Shown here piece by piece: positions 24,101-35,700 of a stretch of DNA of 64,000 nt; the stretch's first letter is position 1, and each line of letters starts with the position of its first letter. The stretch lies in the IMG/VR virus record IMGVR_UViG_3300030117_007745, positions 1 to 64,000 of that record; one strand, written 5' to 3'. A model generated the notes under the pieces. It was not told the origin of the DNA, searched no databases, and worked only from the letters and a program-made list of their open reading frames with translations. This DNA comes from a virus. The position numbers were made by a program, and so were the translations under genes.

Positions 24101-24827
24101 AGGTAAATATCTTCAGCGGACCACTGCTTGTGATATCACCCGGTGATATCACGTTCTGATCAATGCCCCCTGTTTCAAAAATCTTATAAAATTGGGGGCC
24201 CGGGAACCCTATGTAGTTATCATACTTGGGTACTATATCATCAGATTCTTTTGGACCTGCGATGCCGCCGAAGGGACTTTCTCCCGGTGTGCTAAATCTA
24301 ATTTGATTTATATTGCCATAGCTGTAGTTTTTTGGCAAATCATATGGAACTCCAGCCTCATAGGTATTAATGTATGGCTGCACTCCATCTACAATAATAT
24401 TTTCTATAGTATACCCCGAGGCTGGTGCTGCATAATTCCTGAGCATTTGGTAGTTTGCTTTTTCTCGAAAAAATGGAACGGAACCAATTGATTGCCTAAG
24501 TGTATCGTAATTAAATGTCAGCCCAGATCCGTTGAAGGCAGACGGTGCGCCAAAAGTAAAGGGTGGAGTAAAAGTATAGGGCTTGCTTGTGAGCGGTGCA
24601 TTTGGAGTGGCCCTAACTACACCATGTTGTGTAACAATTTGATATCTTTTGCCATAAAAACTCTGATAGTATTCATTATCATAAGCAAAAATATAATTCG
24701 CAAGAAATGAGTATGTATTTATTCCGGGAACTTTGGGTATTTTTCCCTTTAAAACACCATATTTTGGATATTCTGTCACATTAGACCCAAAAGCATTTCC
24801 TGATTTTTGATAATCTGATAAATTCAT
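21141..24827 (-). CDS. Large virion structural protein, 1228 residues
   Basis: Acts, by position, as a tail or baseplate component. The N-terminal half is Tyr/Asn/Pro-rich (SFLANYIFAYDNEYYQSFYG; TPPFTFGAPSAFNGSGLTFN). The C-terminal third contains fibronectin-like strands (YRYKITQVRIIVGGEYRYRF; LPPIPPNVNFDPLVGKGSKL; KKFYYVFRAIDIHDNISNPT). No enzyme motif, membrane helix or signal peptide is visible. AGGAAGA precedes the ATG. Start and stop lie 12 and 72 bases from the neighbours. I do not recognise a named T4 counterpart. Confidence 0.7.
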   Translation of the reverse strand: MNLSDYQKSGNAFGSNVTEYPKYGVLKGKIPKVPGINTYSFLANYIFAYDNEYYQSFYGKRYQIVTQHGVVRATPNAPLTSKPYTFTPPFTFGAPSAFNGSGLTFNYDTLRQSIGSVPFFREKANYQMLRNYAAPASGYTIENIIVDGVQPYINTYEAGVPYDLPKNYSYGNINQIRFSTPGESPFGGIAGPKESDDIVPKYDNYIGFPGPQFYKIFETGGIDQNVISPGDITSSGPLKIFTFRKEQLVQIYLRAPSFKGLPGIFNYEDAKNRLILNLLSLFASMPQKLDGFIYKTDDLYFTKATTPTQNTLTFNDSYSPYDFDRIADSFIKPAGNVDLDTFYQNGLLGETSAEKTAEITDIAYRMLSNLDDPVTRKTTVNTDISFNVEYPLGVRRMIETTGNGFNKMGNPLAVTQAQYFDVATGIPINSFIADGTLASDKYLLTADITPHYNYLDTDFENLAKFIPEVVVPNYYVPVTGKSGDSLEDLYRLRATQIFLLCRPYDVMLEGYGQRFKNIIIDARTLEEGMKNKKTGITGAPMHIDVGFDVLINANREIKNIWYSSGLLKDFLYSMLTLIHGPRSDYEIKQLLAQNSDAVDETTVSKALTIYMNSLSAMFDYFGYSSPTDEQRLASIHQQSIYTPQFLGDTLNVSDVTKKIKYDVDRWLRFYLEWFAVGNGTYEEEEVPGYPIASEFKFKKYTIDFSHATNNFFSLFETHLTKGVDIPSIIKQMIAIVKDKTPLLSDIFSKRPNYSEPIMYRIEKYDINDDLIQTIYIPHPDAKSKIFAADEEAVAPSPEIHRLNYVDTQVKYGHLYRYKITQVRIIVGGEYRYRFANTSATDKLAFAMGYTEKYDMDTVFSSLRLDNGKIAYNSLGMKAKNSTKEELMNDLGDNGNSGGLNETKFTLYSKQKDISQAQDFSENVTTSPIGTFVNLPGIPKRPIEQSKMAIFRATIYPKVIIDEVPYYEQDVVILDLPPIPPNVNFDPLVGKGSKLLITLENQTGDREEIPITLTNSDKSIFALQRTAQGRNIKKDDGSYMIPTLRFKSDDFPKAYQVFRLDSAPSSYSDFVGSLYSTIDVEEKTAFIEDLEPNKKFYYVFRAIDIHDNISNPTKVFEVEMVLNSGVYYPIVNVYEFGTKKIGSKIKPFKQYLKIEASLLQKMINKEKSGITGETSNVPLPILGIMPQTLWNQKKFKFRITSKHTGKMIDLNIKFKTNHTEPDEALKSCP

Positions 24828-24838
24828 TTCTTCCTAAC

Positions 24839-27800
24839 CTAATAAGTGGATGTTGATCCGCCGGATCCTGCTCCGCCTCCGGTGGGAGTGCCACCACCAC
24901 CAGATGGACTTGTTCCGGTGCGTTGCCCTGTTGTTTGAGTTTCTTCGTTTGGCCTTATTCCATAGACGGATAAATCTTCCAAGGTGTTAGTTGGCAAAAA
25001 TGATGACAAACCCTTTCCTTGTAGATCCTGCGCTAAAACAAAATTGCTCTTGTTTTCATTTTGCCTTTGTCTATCGATAAGTTTTTTAACAAAAGAAGAA
25101 TCTCTAAAGCCCAACTTTGTTAAATTAATATCTTTTATAACTATATTTGAGTTTAAAAATTCAGACCTTACTACTGAACCTTGTTTAGAAATATTTGGCT
25201 CTGTTATCATGCCCCTCTGCTCAAATAATCTTGTTGCTATATCATTTATGTCATTGCGAGAGATAAAATTTGGCCTTGAGAAATCTGATTGATTTGATAA
25301 AACAAATTCTCCAATAACCGTTGTATTGCCTCGCTCTGTTGAATTCAAGGAAATGAAGAAATGTTCATTATAAGTTGGGAGCTGCAAGCTATTATCCATT
25401 TCTAATCCGTAATTGGGATTTAAATATTCAACGTGACGGCAGAGCAAAAGAGACCCTTTTTGTATGTTTTTTAAATCACTCGCAGTTAATCGGCTATATA
25501 TTGGGCTTTTAATTGCAATCGAGTCTGTTGTTTGATCGTAGCCCCTAAAAACCTCAATCATTCTAATATTTCTATAATTATAGTACATAAATCCTAAATT
25601 TCTTGGATCTGTAAATAAGTCTCTAGTGCTTGACTCAACTTGAAAAATACTATTTTGTATAACTGAATCTGAGTTCAATAAAGATAGCAACAGAGCTTTA
25701 ATTTGATTTGGAGCCAAATTTAGTCTGGGTGTAGTTGCAAGTTGTATAGTGGGGGACCTATTTGCATCTTGTTCTAATTCTCTCTTAAATGTCCGGCCTC
25801 CTTCTGGTTCATTTATTTGATAAAATATTGCAGAATTTGAATTTGAACTAATTGTCCCATTCGAATACATGTTCAAAAAAGTCATAAAGCCCTTTGCACT
25901 GTCTAGTGCACCGTTTTTGTCGTCCAGCATAGCTTGTTGATTGTATAAGTTCTCTCTATTATCTATCGCATCGATTTGTGCTGAATTTGGGAATGGAGTT
26001 GTTTTTGCTCGTTCAAAATATCTTTTTCTGCCTTGATTGATGCGGATGCTCTGATTTAGTGATATGCCATCTAAAATCTTTTGCGTTGCCCTATCAGAAT
26101 CAGGAGATGTCTTAGATCCACGTAGCAAACCCTTGTTTTGATTTATCAAATAAACCTCATTTAAAATATCATTTAATTCATTTTTGCTAGAGTTTTTAAT
26201 TGGGTTTAATGTATTTGAATAAGAAATTGTCTGATCTTCTCGTTTTAGATTTATATTTGAAACTGTGAAAAAAGAATACATACTGTTTTCTATTGCATCT
26301 CCACCATTATAGACGATCCTGTCTTTATCTGTTATCAGTATATTGGATATTTGACTAGCAAAATATTTAGAAACCTCTAGTAACGACCTGTCAATGATAT
26401 CCTGCTTTGTAAAAAGCGCGAGGCCATCAGTGTTTTTTTCCATTTGATTTTTTGTAGCAAAAAGATAATCATAACCAATCCCGGGATTTGTGCGAGCATT
26501 ATATAAGTTATTAAAAGCAAAACGAAACTTTGTGGTTTTATTTTCCCTCGTAGAGCGTATAGAGCGGCTATCTGCTAATGTAGAATCTGAAACGTCTCCC
26601 CTATACTTAACATATCTTGAATTTGTTTGGAATACTTTTAAAAGTGATTCCTCTAGTCTATACATTAAACTTAAAACTATCTGTATTCCTTCTGGACTGC
26701 CACAATTTGGGCTAGCTATATTTGTCAAATAATTCATTGTTGCAACTTGACTCAATCTTAATTCACTAGGTATCGTGAAGTACCGAAAAAACATTCTAGT
26801 CATAAAAGAAACTGTTCTAAATAAAAAATTCTCTGTATCATAAGAAGAATTTGAATTAGTATTATATTTTGTATTATAAAAATCTAAAAATGACAAACTA
26901 AATTGTTGTGTTTTGGGTTCGAAATATGATTCTTTAGATAAACTATCCCTGTAATACTGCTCGAATCCAGATGATGCTGTGCTTCCCCCTATCAACCCCT
27001 TCAGTGTTAGCAAGTCATTTTTCAACATCTTCATTACGGGATCTAGCACTTCAACCTCAACTCCATATTGAAAAAGGCCGTCTCTCTTTTCAGAAATGTC
27101 AAAGTCTGTTCCGGTGAAGTGCCTTACTGCTGGAGATGGAGTTGATGACGCTACACTTACCTCTTCAATTAAGCCGAATGTTCTTGGTCTCAAGTTTCTA
27201 TTGCCGGGATCTCTCTTAGAGTTTGAATTAATTGATGCTCTTAGTATTCCGGGAAAGTCAGAGGAATCTGAGCTACTCGCTATTTTAATGGACGGCTTGC
27301 TATTATCTACAGAAACCACCATTTCTCCGTTTTCCAAAGCACGGCTAGCCCTAACTTGTTGTCTTCCAACCGTTAAATTAATTATTTTTGCGTTGATTAG
27401 AAGGTTTTGATGTGTGGTGGGATCAAATTTCTTTAAATTATCTAAAATTTTAGGAAAATCAGTGTTGCTTTTCACTATCTCTTCCATATTCAAAGAAAAA
27501 AAGAATCTAGCATTGTTTTTGCTGTCTCTTGTGATATTAAAGTCAGAAATATAATTTGTCCTTCTCCTTATTAAATCTAGGTTTGAGTCTTTTCTTAACC
27601 TAGAAATTAATTTTTCATCTTTTGTAACAAATTCTCCATCACCTACAAGGTCAAATTGTGCGCTGCCTATTTTATCAATAACTCTATGATCTTTTATTTT
27701 TATATTTGGCACAGTTAATAATCTAAGTTTAGAGATGCTGGAATCGAGACTATGGCTTGAGTATTTCATCCAATCGCCATTAGGCATCTGATGAACTGGC

Positions 27801-28570
27801 CCGGGCCAGTATTGGCCGCCAATTTCTCTAAAGGCAAATGAATCTGTAACTACATTTCCACTTCTTATAACAACTTCAGAAGATATTTTGCCAATTGAAA
27901 GAAAATCAGCCACCAGAGAGGGTGATGTTGGTATAATTTTTTCAATTGATTTGGTGGCTACATCATAAAAACTAAAAGCAAAATAAGATAAAAATTGTGG
28001 ATCTGCACCGCCCTCAGACTCATTTATAACAAACTCCGCCTCCAAGGGAATATCATAAACTACGCCGCCGTCTCTGCATTTTGTAGCGTTGAATGGGAAT
28101 TCTTCCTCATTGGCCTCTGTTGTTTCACGTCCTTGCAGAGTTTGCCCTTTAATTTCACTATACCCTTTCCTTAAAAGCTGCCCAATGGGTATTATTTTTG
28201 TTTTAAATTGGGGCGTTTCCACGTTTTTTGTTGGATATTTCTTTATTATATTAATAAATTTATCAAAGGGTGAGGCATTTAATATGTCATGCGAACGCTT
28301 AGAGCGGCATTGAACCACCATCACTTTTAGGTATTGAATATCTTCATTAAAATTTGTCAAAAAATCAAGTGAAGTTGTTTTAGCAGCCATTCTCAAATTA
28401 CATTTAAGCGAGAATCCTTGCGCCAATTGAGAATTATTAGATGATATTTGCTTATAGAAATTTCCTTTAGCAACCTTTTTGTTGTCAGAAGAGATAGATA
28501 AGCTCACGCTATTAATATAGATATTTGGCAACATACCGCCAGAAAAAGGCCCAGATGATACGTTATACAT
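24839..28570 (-). CDS. Large virion structural protein, 1243 residues
   Basis: The N-terminus has paired strands (PNIYINSVSLSISSDNKKVA; GFSLKCNLRMAAKTTSLDFL), then a long Ser/Asn-rich body. A Gly/Thr/Ser-rich C-terminal tail (TSPSGGGGTPTGGGAGSGGS) may be a flexible linker or attachment arm. There is no enzyme motif. The start codon shares an A with the previous stop (TAATG), tying its translation to the 398-residue gene. Position suggests a tail or baseplate role; no T4 homologue is obvious. Confidence 0.7.
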   Translation of the reverse strand: MYNVSSGPFSGGMLPNIYINSVSLSISSDNKKVAKGNFYKQISSNNSQLAQGFSLKCNLRMAAKTTSLDFLTNFNEDIQYLKVMVVQCRSKRSHDILNASPFDKFINIIKKYPTKNVETPQFKTKIIPIGQLLRKGYSEIKGQTLQGRETTEANEEEFPFNATKCRDGGVVYDIPLEAEFVINESEGGADPQFLSYFAFSFYDVATKSIEKIIPTSPSLVADFLSIGKISSEVVIRSGNVVTDSFAFREIGGQYWPGPVHQMPNGDWMKYSSHSLDSSISKLRLLTVPNIKIKDHRVIDKIGSAQFDLVGDGEFVTKDEKLISRLRKDSNLDLIRRRTNYISDFNITRDSKNNARFFFSLNMEEIVKSNTDFPKILDNLKKFDPTTHQNLLINAKIINLTVGRQQVRASRALENGEMVVSVDNSKPSIKIASSSDSSDFPGILRASINSNSKRDPGNRNLRPRTFGLIEEVSVASSTPSPAVRHFTGTDFDISEKRDGLFQYGVEVEVLDPVMKMLKNDLLTLKGLIGGSTASSGFEQYYRDSLSKESYFEPKTQQFSLSFLDFYNTKYNTNSNSSYDTENFLFRTVSFMTRMFFRYFTIPSELRLSQVATMNYLTNIASPNCGSPEGIQIVLSLMYRLEESLLKVFQTNSRYVKYRGDVSDSTLADSRSIRSTRENKTTKFRFAFNNLYNARTNPGIGYDYLFATKNQMEKNTDGLALFTKQDIIDRSLLEVSKYFASQISNILITDKDRIVYNGGDAIENSMYSFFTVSNINLKREDQTISYSNTLNPIKNSSKNELNDILNEVYLINQNKGLLRGSKTSPDSDRATQKILDGISLNQSIRINQGRKRYFERAKTTPFPNSAQIDAIDNRENLYNQQAMLDDKNGALDSAKGFMTFLNMYSNGTISSNSNSAIFYQINEPEGGRTFKRELEQDANRSPTIQLATTPRLNLAPNQIKALLLSLLNSDSVIQNSIFQVESSTRDLFTDPRNLGFMYYNYRNIRMIEVFRGYDQTTDSIAIKSPIYSRLTASDLKNIQKGSLLLCRHVEYLNPNYGLEMDNSLQLPTYNEHFFISLNSTERGNTTVIGEFVLSNQSDFSRPNFISRNDINDIATRLFEQRGMITEPNISKQGSVVRSEFLNSNIVIKDINLTKLGFRDSSFVKKLIDRQRQNENKSNFVLAQDLQGKGLSSFLPTNTLEDLSVYGIRPNEETQTTGQRTGTSPSGGGGTPTGGGAGSGGSTSTY

Positions 28571-29766
28571 TATACTTCATCCTCACACAAGTCAAATACA
28601 TTTTCCGGTGGAACTGTAATATCGCTTGGTTTCTGCTGTGCTGTTTGTATTTCATCGTCACAAGAGACTTTAAAAAAATACTCTACATAATTTTCAGACA
28701 CTTTTAAATTATTTCCTGTTTTATCATACAGATATTGCGAATACAGATCTGAAAAATAATCCCCTCCAAATCTCAAAGGCAACATTCTTTCTGACTTGGA
28801 GTCACTAAATCGTCCCGCCGCCACGTCTTCTATCTCATAAACCTCGACATAAAAGTCCTCTTTTTCATTTAAAGAATGCAATTCCTTTAAATCTATTGAT
28901 ATATAGTCCTCTTCAATTTTAACAAACGTTCCGTCACTTGTGACAATAGAATAATCAAATTCAACGGCTTCGGCCGAATCTTTGACAGAAAGTATATCAT
29001 TGAGAGTTATTGATTTTCCACCATCTGCTATTTGGCCTATTGTTGTTTCAAAAGTTACCTCAACTTCCAATTGAGGTATTCTAACAATACCATAAGGACT
29101 ACTATCATAATAAATTGAATCTGATATTTTTCCCTTTTTGAAGTTCAAATCAAAAGCAGGATAGTAGATATCATTGTACCCAGATGTGCCTAAAGGAATT
29201 TCTAATCCTACAAGATTTTGTTTTTTTGGAACTGGATATCTGTAGGAGCGCGATGGGTCCGGAGAAAATGTTGGGTTTAAAAATTTATCTACAGGCGAAA
29301 GAGGAGCGACCTTAAAGATGGAGCCACCGGATCTACCTGTGCCGGCGAAGGAACTTCCTTCACCTTCTGTCTTAAATTTTTCTATTGCTTTAGCTAATGC
29401 AGATTCGTCAAAAATCGCTCCGCCGTATGCGTCTACGAATATATTATCTTCTAGATCCACAAGAACGAAATCTCCGAAAGCAATTTGATTTACACTTTTC
29501 TCAACAGTGTCAACGCTGTGGATAGCTTTAATTCTTGGGGTCTCTTTAATTCTATCTTCTGTGTCTTTTTGATTTTCTGGTGGGCCTGTTCTTGCATCGG
29601 ATGATGAATCATTAGGCGGAAGCCCTTGGTATTTTGTGTCGTAATCAACATCATTATCAAAAAAAGAATAATAAACTGGTTTCAGCTTACCAACTGATAA
29701 TAGATATTTTCCGTACTGCGTTAACTGCACGTCTAACACTTCTTCTTTTCTATCAAAAAATTCCAT
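28570..29766 (-). CDS. Virion structural protein with LTxxG N-terminal module
   Basis: 398 residues beginning MEFFDRKEEVLDVQLTQYGK, then YLLSVGKLKPVYYSFFDNDV and DYD. The pattern M-x-F-x-D, L-D-x-x-L-T-x-x-G, L-x-x-G, F-x-D-D/N-x-x-D-Y also opens the 304-residue protein at 20154-21068. The rest is acidic and strand-rich (DAYGGAIFDESALAKAIEKF; EEDYISIDLKELHSLNEKED). No Shine-Dalgarno sequence is seen; CTATTTAT (29774-29781) lies 7 bases before the ATG. Likely a tail component. Confidence 0.7.
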   Translation of the reverse strand: MEFFDRKEEVLDVQLTQYGKYLLSVGKLKPVYYSFFDNDVDYDTKYQGLPPNDSSSDARTGPPENQKDTEDRIKETPRIKAIHSVDTVEKSVNQIAFGDFVLVDLEDNIFVDAYGGAIFDESALAKAIEKFKTEGEGSSFAGTGRSGGSIFKVAPLSPVDKFLNPTFSPDPSRSYRYPVPKKQNLVGLEIPLGTSGYNDIYYPAFDLNFKKGKISDSIYYDSSPYGIVRIPQLEVEVTFETTIGQIADGGKSITLNDILSVKDSAEAVEFDYSIVTSDGTFVKIEEDYISIDLKELHSLNEKEDFYVEVYEIEDVAAGRFSDSKSERMLPLRFGGDYFSDLYSQYLYDKTGNNLKVSENYVEYFFKVSCDDEIQTAQQKPSDITVPPENVFDLCEDEV

Positions 29767-29797
29767 ATTGTTTATAAATAGCCTTAATTATTAATTT

Positions 29798-32700
29798 CTA
29801 TTCCTCTGGTGGTTCAAAAACTACTTCTGATTCAATTTGAGCTAATTCAACAAGAGAGAAAAAATCATATGGCCAATTATAACTGTAAGTTAATTCTGCC
29901 TCTGGATTTGATGATACCCCTTGCAATTCTTTAAGTGCGGTGAAAGAAAATCCTTTTGCAGTCTCTGATTGTTGAGTGACGTTCATAAAGTTATTTCTCG
30001 CTTTTTGTTTTACTTTAAAAACCATCCATCTTATATTATTTGGCAATTGACCTTCTTTATATTGGCCAAAGAATTCGTAATTAACCCCTATTTGATGTTC
30101 AATCGCAACAGAAGCTTTTTCTGCTGTTCTAGAAATTTTAGGCATCAAGTTCTGCCAAATATCAGCGAGGTCCTGCTTGTCAAGCGTATGATTAAACTCG
30201 AAAATATACATAACGAATGGATCAATGTTTGGATTATTTAAAAAGTCCATTTGTGGAGGAAGAGAAAATTTGCTCATTTTTTCAATCATTTGTGTAATTG
30301 ATGTTTGCCCTATGTCATTCTTAGCTCCAAAGTCGCCGGCCAACAAAGCCTTATTACTAGTTTCATGGTTTGTTTTTTGCTTTAAGAACATATCTGGATC
30401 TATAGAAAAGAACTTTCCCTTTTCATCAATTGGGACAGCGATAATAGCCTCAGATATTATTTTCTTTGATCTGATTTTTCCTACTCTTTCTTTGCTCGCC
30501 TTAAATCCGCAGACATCAATTAGAGATCCGCTTAATTCTTTTACGCCGCCACCTTGTGTATCGTTTAATATCTGAGGAAAGCTTTCTTTAAGTTGCAAGA
30601 ATATTCCTTCAGAACCAGATGGTATCACACCATAGCCCTTCCAGATTCCTCTAGTAAAATATTTTTCATTTCCATGGCCAATTGCTGCACCGAGCGAACC
30701 TGTGTCCATATGGGCCAGATTAACTGATGGGCACTCAAACTTTGTTTCAATAATCCAAGCGTCATTTGTGCCTTGGACGACAGGGGTTGTAGCACTTTTA
30801 GCCTTAAATGTTCCATCAGGATTCTTTTCTGTGCCGTATTCAACCTCTTTTAGTGTGAGCTGGCCGAACAGATTTACAGATGAACTTAACTGCATCTGTG
30901 CAATCCCCGCAGCAAAATTATTTCTATATGAATCTTCCTGTAGTGTCTTGGCTAATTGATTTTCGTTTTGATAGCTAGTAGAAATTTTTGAGTTAGATAA
31001 TATCTCCTCCAAAGTAAATTTGGCAGCTTCTCCAGTCTGCATATCTCTTACTTCATGCGGCTTAAAGGCTATTCTGGCCCTAGAGGTTCCATAGAAATAT
31101 GGCGGAGTATGCGGAGCATATGTTGGATCTTGTGCTCTAAAAGCTGCATATGGTACACTACCAGTACCTGTTGATCCATAAACAAGGCCGTGGGCTTTAT
31201 AAGAAGGTCCATAGTGCATTCCCCTAGCTCCAACTCTTGTGTTCAAAATTCCATCCCCAGTAACTACTATAAGGTTATCAGTTAAGAATGGGGCGTATTT
31301 TATTCCGCCATCATACCTGAATGTGTCTGGGCCCGGGCCTTCATAGGATACAAAGTCTCCAGTTTTATATAATAAAACATCCATATAATAAACCGACCCA
31401 GAGACCATAGACTTAAAGTCTTTTTCTGGCTTTGAAATAAAGCTAGTTAAAGTCCCATCATCTAAGAAAAAATCGACCGATTCTGCAAAGAAGTTATTCG
31501 CTGCTAAGGAATATTTAGGATCGCTTCCGCCACTCCATTCAAAAAATAGCTGCGGCTGAGATCCTGTTGCGCGACTGTCTGCTGCCTCTAAAGAAACATA
31601 GGGATAGCTTGTAGATTGCCCAACGTAGTAATTTTCTAAGAAAAGGGCTCCACCTACAGATCCAGTAAAGTTAGGATAAGCAAAAAATACTTTTGATGAA
31701 AGATTATTGCCATCAACTGCGCCAGTTACCGATGAGGACAAGGGTAAAAACTGGTCCGGATCTAAAATGGCTTCAAAAGGGAAGCTATAATTTGGTACAG
31801 TTTGGTATTGATTAGAAACAAACATAGAACCACTGGTTGGTTTGCTAACCCCCAAATTAGTATTTGCAACAACCTGCGGAGCAGAGGAAGTGTGAACTGG
31901 GTAGCTAACTGCAATACCAGACTTTATTGTATTGAAAAATACTCCGGGCGCGAAAAACGGCTGATAAAGAGCTGCTAGTCTTTCTTGATCTCCGTCTCTC
32001 CTATTGGACCCGCTTATGAAGGGTGCATAAGATGACGAGAAGATATGTCCTAACTGAACAGACCTTAAGGCTGGGTAAAAGCCTTGATATGGCAATAATT
32101 TCTTTACGGCATTTGCCTCCAATCTAATTTTTGATGCAAATGCCGTATCGTTTTTCTTGTGATCTTCTTGAATAACAGAAAAATGCTTCATAAAATCACT
32201 ATGAGAATATACTTTAAAGAAATCTGGGTTGAAAGATCCAGACTCATTAGTTGCACTTGAACTAACAGACAAAGATGCTCCAATTAAATCTAAAAACTTA
32301 TTGTTGTCAGCAAAAAACCCTTCTTTTAAATAATAATCTATATGATCGGTGATTCTAAATTCTGGCAATACCGTATAATCTTTTGCTATTCTTCTAATAT
32401 CTTCTGAATAATCTTCATAAGAGTTGAACCAAGGACTCTTCCCACTTAAAACATCTGTTCTGTAGGGCGGTATCAAGTGAAGCGATGCAGAGGGAGAATT
32501 TCTCCTAGGGACCATCGCTCCCGACATTATCATATTGGGATATTCAAATTGGAAAGAGGCCGTTGGCTTGAAACTTAAACCTGTCGTTGTTATAAAGTTT
32601 GGGACTGGCCCAGATGCAGTTGGGGCTCCAAGTTCGCGCACTTTGCCTTGCAAATTTATGCCAAGCAAGTTGTAAATGTATCCAGCGCAAGACAATTCGC

Positions 32701-35700
32701 CATTTTTATTTAGATTAGCGAATCTACTGGTAGTGTTAGTGCTTAGAGTAGCTCCAGAAGCATGTAGCGGGGCCCAGTAATAGGGGTTATATGGTCCGCC
32801 GCTATAAGATGCAGATATTTGATGCAGATCGTAAAATGGCTCTTCGGCATCTAATGGCCAAATGCTCATGTCTGTTAATCCAAAGAATGATGAACCGCTA
32901 GCAATAATTAAGCCCTCTGCGTTTCTTGCTACTGCATCTGTTCTTAAACGATCATCAATGTTATCTTTCCAAAAGGCAAGAGAATCCCCTAAGCGAATAT
33001 CAAAATTTGTTTGCCCCTTGGATACAGTGTAGTTTTCTCGACCCCTTGCCTTGGCAAGACCGGTATTTCTTTCTCTTGGGAAAACGACTTCTCTATAGCA
33101 CAATTTTAAAATTGAAGGCTTCAAATCATCTGGTAGTTCATTTGATATGTAAGATTTCTTAATAAAGTTATATGCTAATTTTATATCTTTATTATCTTTC
33201 TTAAAATCAAGTATGTCATCTATTTTGTTGTTTGTAAATGTTCCCAGCATGTTAGCGTAAGAGTAATCAAGCTCAACCATGTTTGTCCCTTGGCCATCAT
33301 CTTCTTTAACGAGAATATCATGTTCCAGTGGCTTATATTTAAAAGACACCATTGGCTCAGTAAAATTATTAAGCGTTTGCGTCTTTATCTTCTGCAACTT
33401 TAGATCGCCCGGAGAAATACTTGTCTTTTCTGTTAAGACCGAAAACGTGTTGTGCTTTACAAAATTTCTTATAAGTGGGTGATATGAAGACCTGCTTAGA
33501 TCTCTTGTGGAAAATCCATATGCTCCATTTCTGTTCAACAAGATCGAATTCAAAAGAAGCGTTGAATCTAATTGTTGGTTTGTTGGGAACAAATCTATAT
33601 TTGCACTTGACTCTAAAAGATTAGAGCCTGTCGTCAATGTGTCAACTACAACAGAATTAAGGCCAACAAAATCAACATTTATTAGCTCACCATTGGCCTG
33701 CTCTGCACCAGTTAGGCTAGCACTAACAAAAACTAAATCTGTTGCTGCATAGCTTTTGTTCTGGTAGTCTTTTTCAGAAAATCCAAAAGGAAACGCAATA
33801 GTTGAAGAGGAAATCCAAGCATATTGTTGATCACTTTGTGGAATCTGATGTTGTATAAAATAATTATCATATACAGAGCTTGTTAAAGTGTTTCCAAATA
33901 TATCTTGCCTCTTTATATATTTTCTTCCGTTTCTTTGAGTTTTTTTGAAGGATGCAGACGGAGAACCTATTACACTGTCATATCCACCGAATGCTGTATG
34001 TCTGGTTAAAAGAGTGCGTAATGGCTGTCTAACTGACAGATTTCTAAAGGGCATTGCGTTATACGGACTATATACCTCTGATTCATAGTTCAAAAATGCT
34101 GGCCCATTGACTTCTGGGCCGCCGGGTGCAGAAAATCTACTAACAAATATATGCTCACTCTTTCCTTTAACTGGAATAGCCCAATCGTATGCACCTGAAA
34201 CTGAAGGTGTTCCGATGGACTCAAATGACGCAGTAGAGATACCATTGTTTTTGAAGAAATACCTGTTATTGGTGTCTCTGCCTGCTATTTGAACAATCTG
34301 ATAGTCCTTTTCATAGTTACCATTATAGGCCTTTACCTGCCCGAGTTCATTAAACGGTGGCAAACTAGTTTGTGATGGAATGAAGCTGCTAGTTGTTGAC
34401 TTAATATTTTTAATATTTAATGGCCTTTTAGCAGCCTCTTCTCTAAGCATCGTTGCTCTGGGGGCGTTTACACCGCCGGGTAAATCATAGATATTATAAA
34501 AATCAAAATTAATCCCATTTGGATTGGCTGTAATGGTTCTTAAAGCATACCAAGCCTCTGGCTTTACGTGTGGGCTTTGTCCTATGTGCAAGTGAAGGCC
34601 CGAATGTCTATAGGCATATCCTCCAACATTCTGCTCTGTAAATGGACCTTGCATGGGAATATCTTTGTTATCTAGATAGTAATCTTGGAGATGCTGGGTT
34701 GATACTTCATAGCCAATGTGCCAAGGGGTGCTTCCCGTTATAAAAGGATTATCTGTCGAAGAGCTTTGAAATGACAGTGGAGCATATTTTCTACCATCGT
34801 ATCCTCGTTCTGTCGATATTGATGGTATTTGAACTTTAAATTCTGGTTTGAATTTTCTATTTGGATCAATCTTGTCAGGAGTATTAGTATTTGGTTGTCT
34901 TTCAATGGTGTTTGTATTGAAAGATATCCTATTGCCTGAACCGGCAGGAGATTCAGCGAAAACTACATTTCTAAAATTTCTATCTTTTTTGGGTCGAGAC
35001 CTATTTTGATCATTAAAAGCGCCCTTGTCGCCGGAATCTACTGAGAAATCTAAAGCTGCACCGCCCGCAGCCTTAACTAATGGATTTAAAGAATCTTCGT
35101 CTAAAACATCACTATATTTACTTAAATAGTATGAAAATGCTGACATATAGGCTTGGTTTATTGCATTGTCTATATCGGCATTACCAGTGCTTTTAGGAGT
35201 TTCTAATGAAAATGGCACTCTATTTCTCCACCAACTAAGGCTTTCTTTTTCATCGAATCTTCCGTCGTATTCTAAAATACCAACTTCAATAGGTGCTGAA
35301 TTGAATTCCCAGCCATCCGCTCTTCTGAGGTAGATGCCAGAGAAGTCAAAGCCTTCAAGACCCCTGATGACCTTGACTGGTGTGGTGATCCTAACTTCGT
35401 AAACCCCCTCTTCGTTTGTAATAATATCACGAAAATGAATGTCGTCTTTTAGTTGAGTTACTTTTAACTTTTTAGGACTTCTTTTATCAAGAGTGGGGTA
35501 TTTGTGCTTATATTTACTTCTTTCAAAAACGTGGCTTTCAATTACATTTCTGACCGTGCTAAATCTAGATGAAGCTGGAACTACCTGTTGTATCACTTGG
35601 CCAATACTGGTGTCTAACCACTTAAAATACTCTATGTAACGATCCAAATCAGGAACGTTGCCAACTCTTTCAAAAAATATGTTTCTTATTTTTTCTAGCT

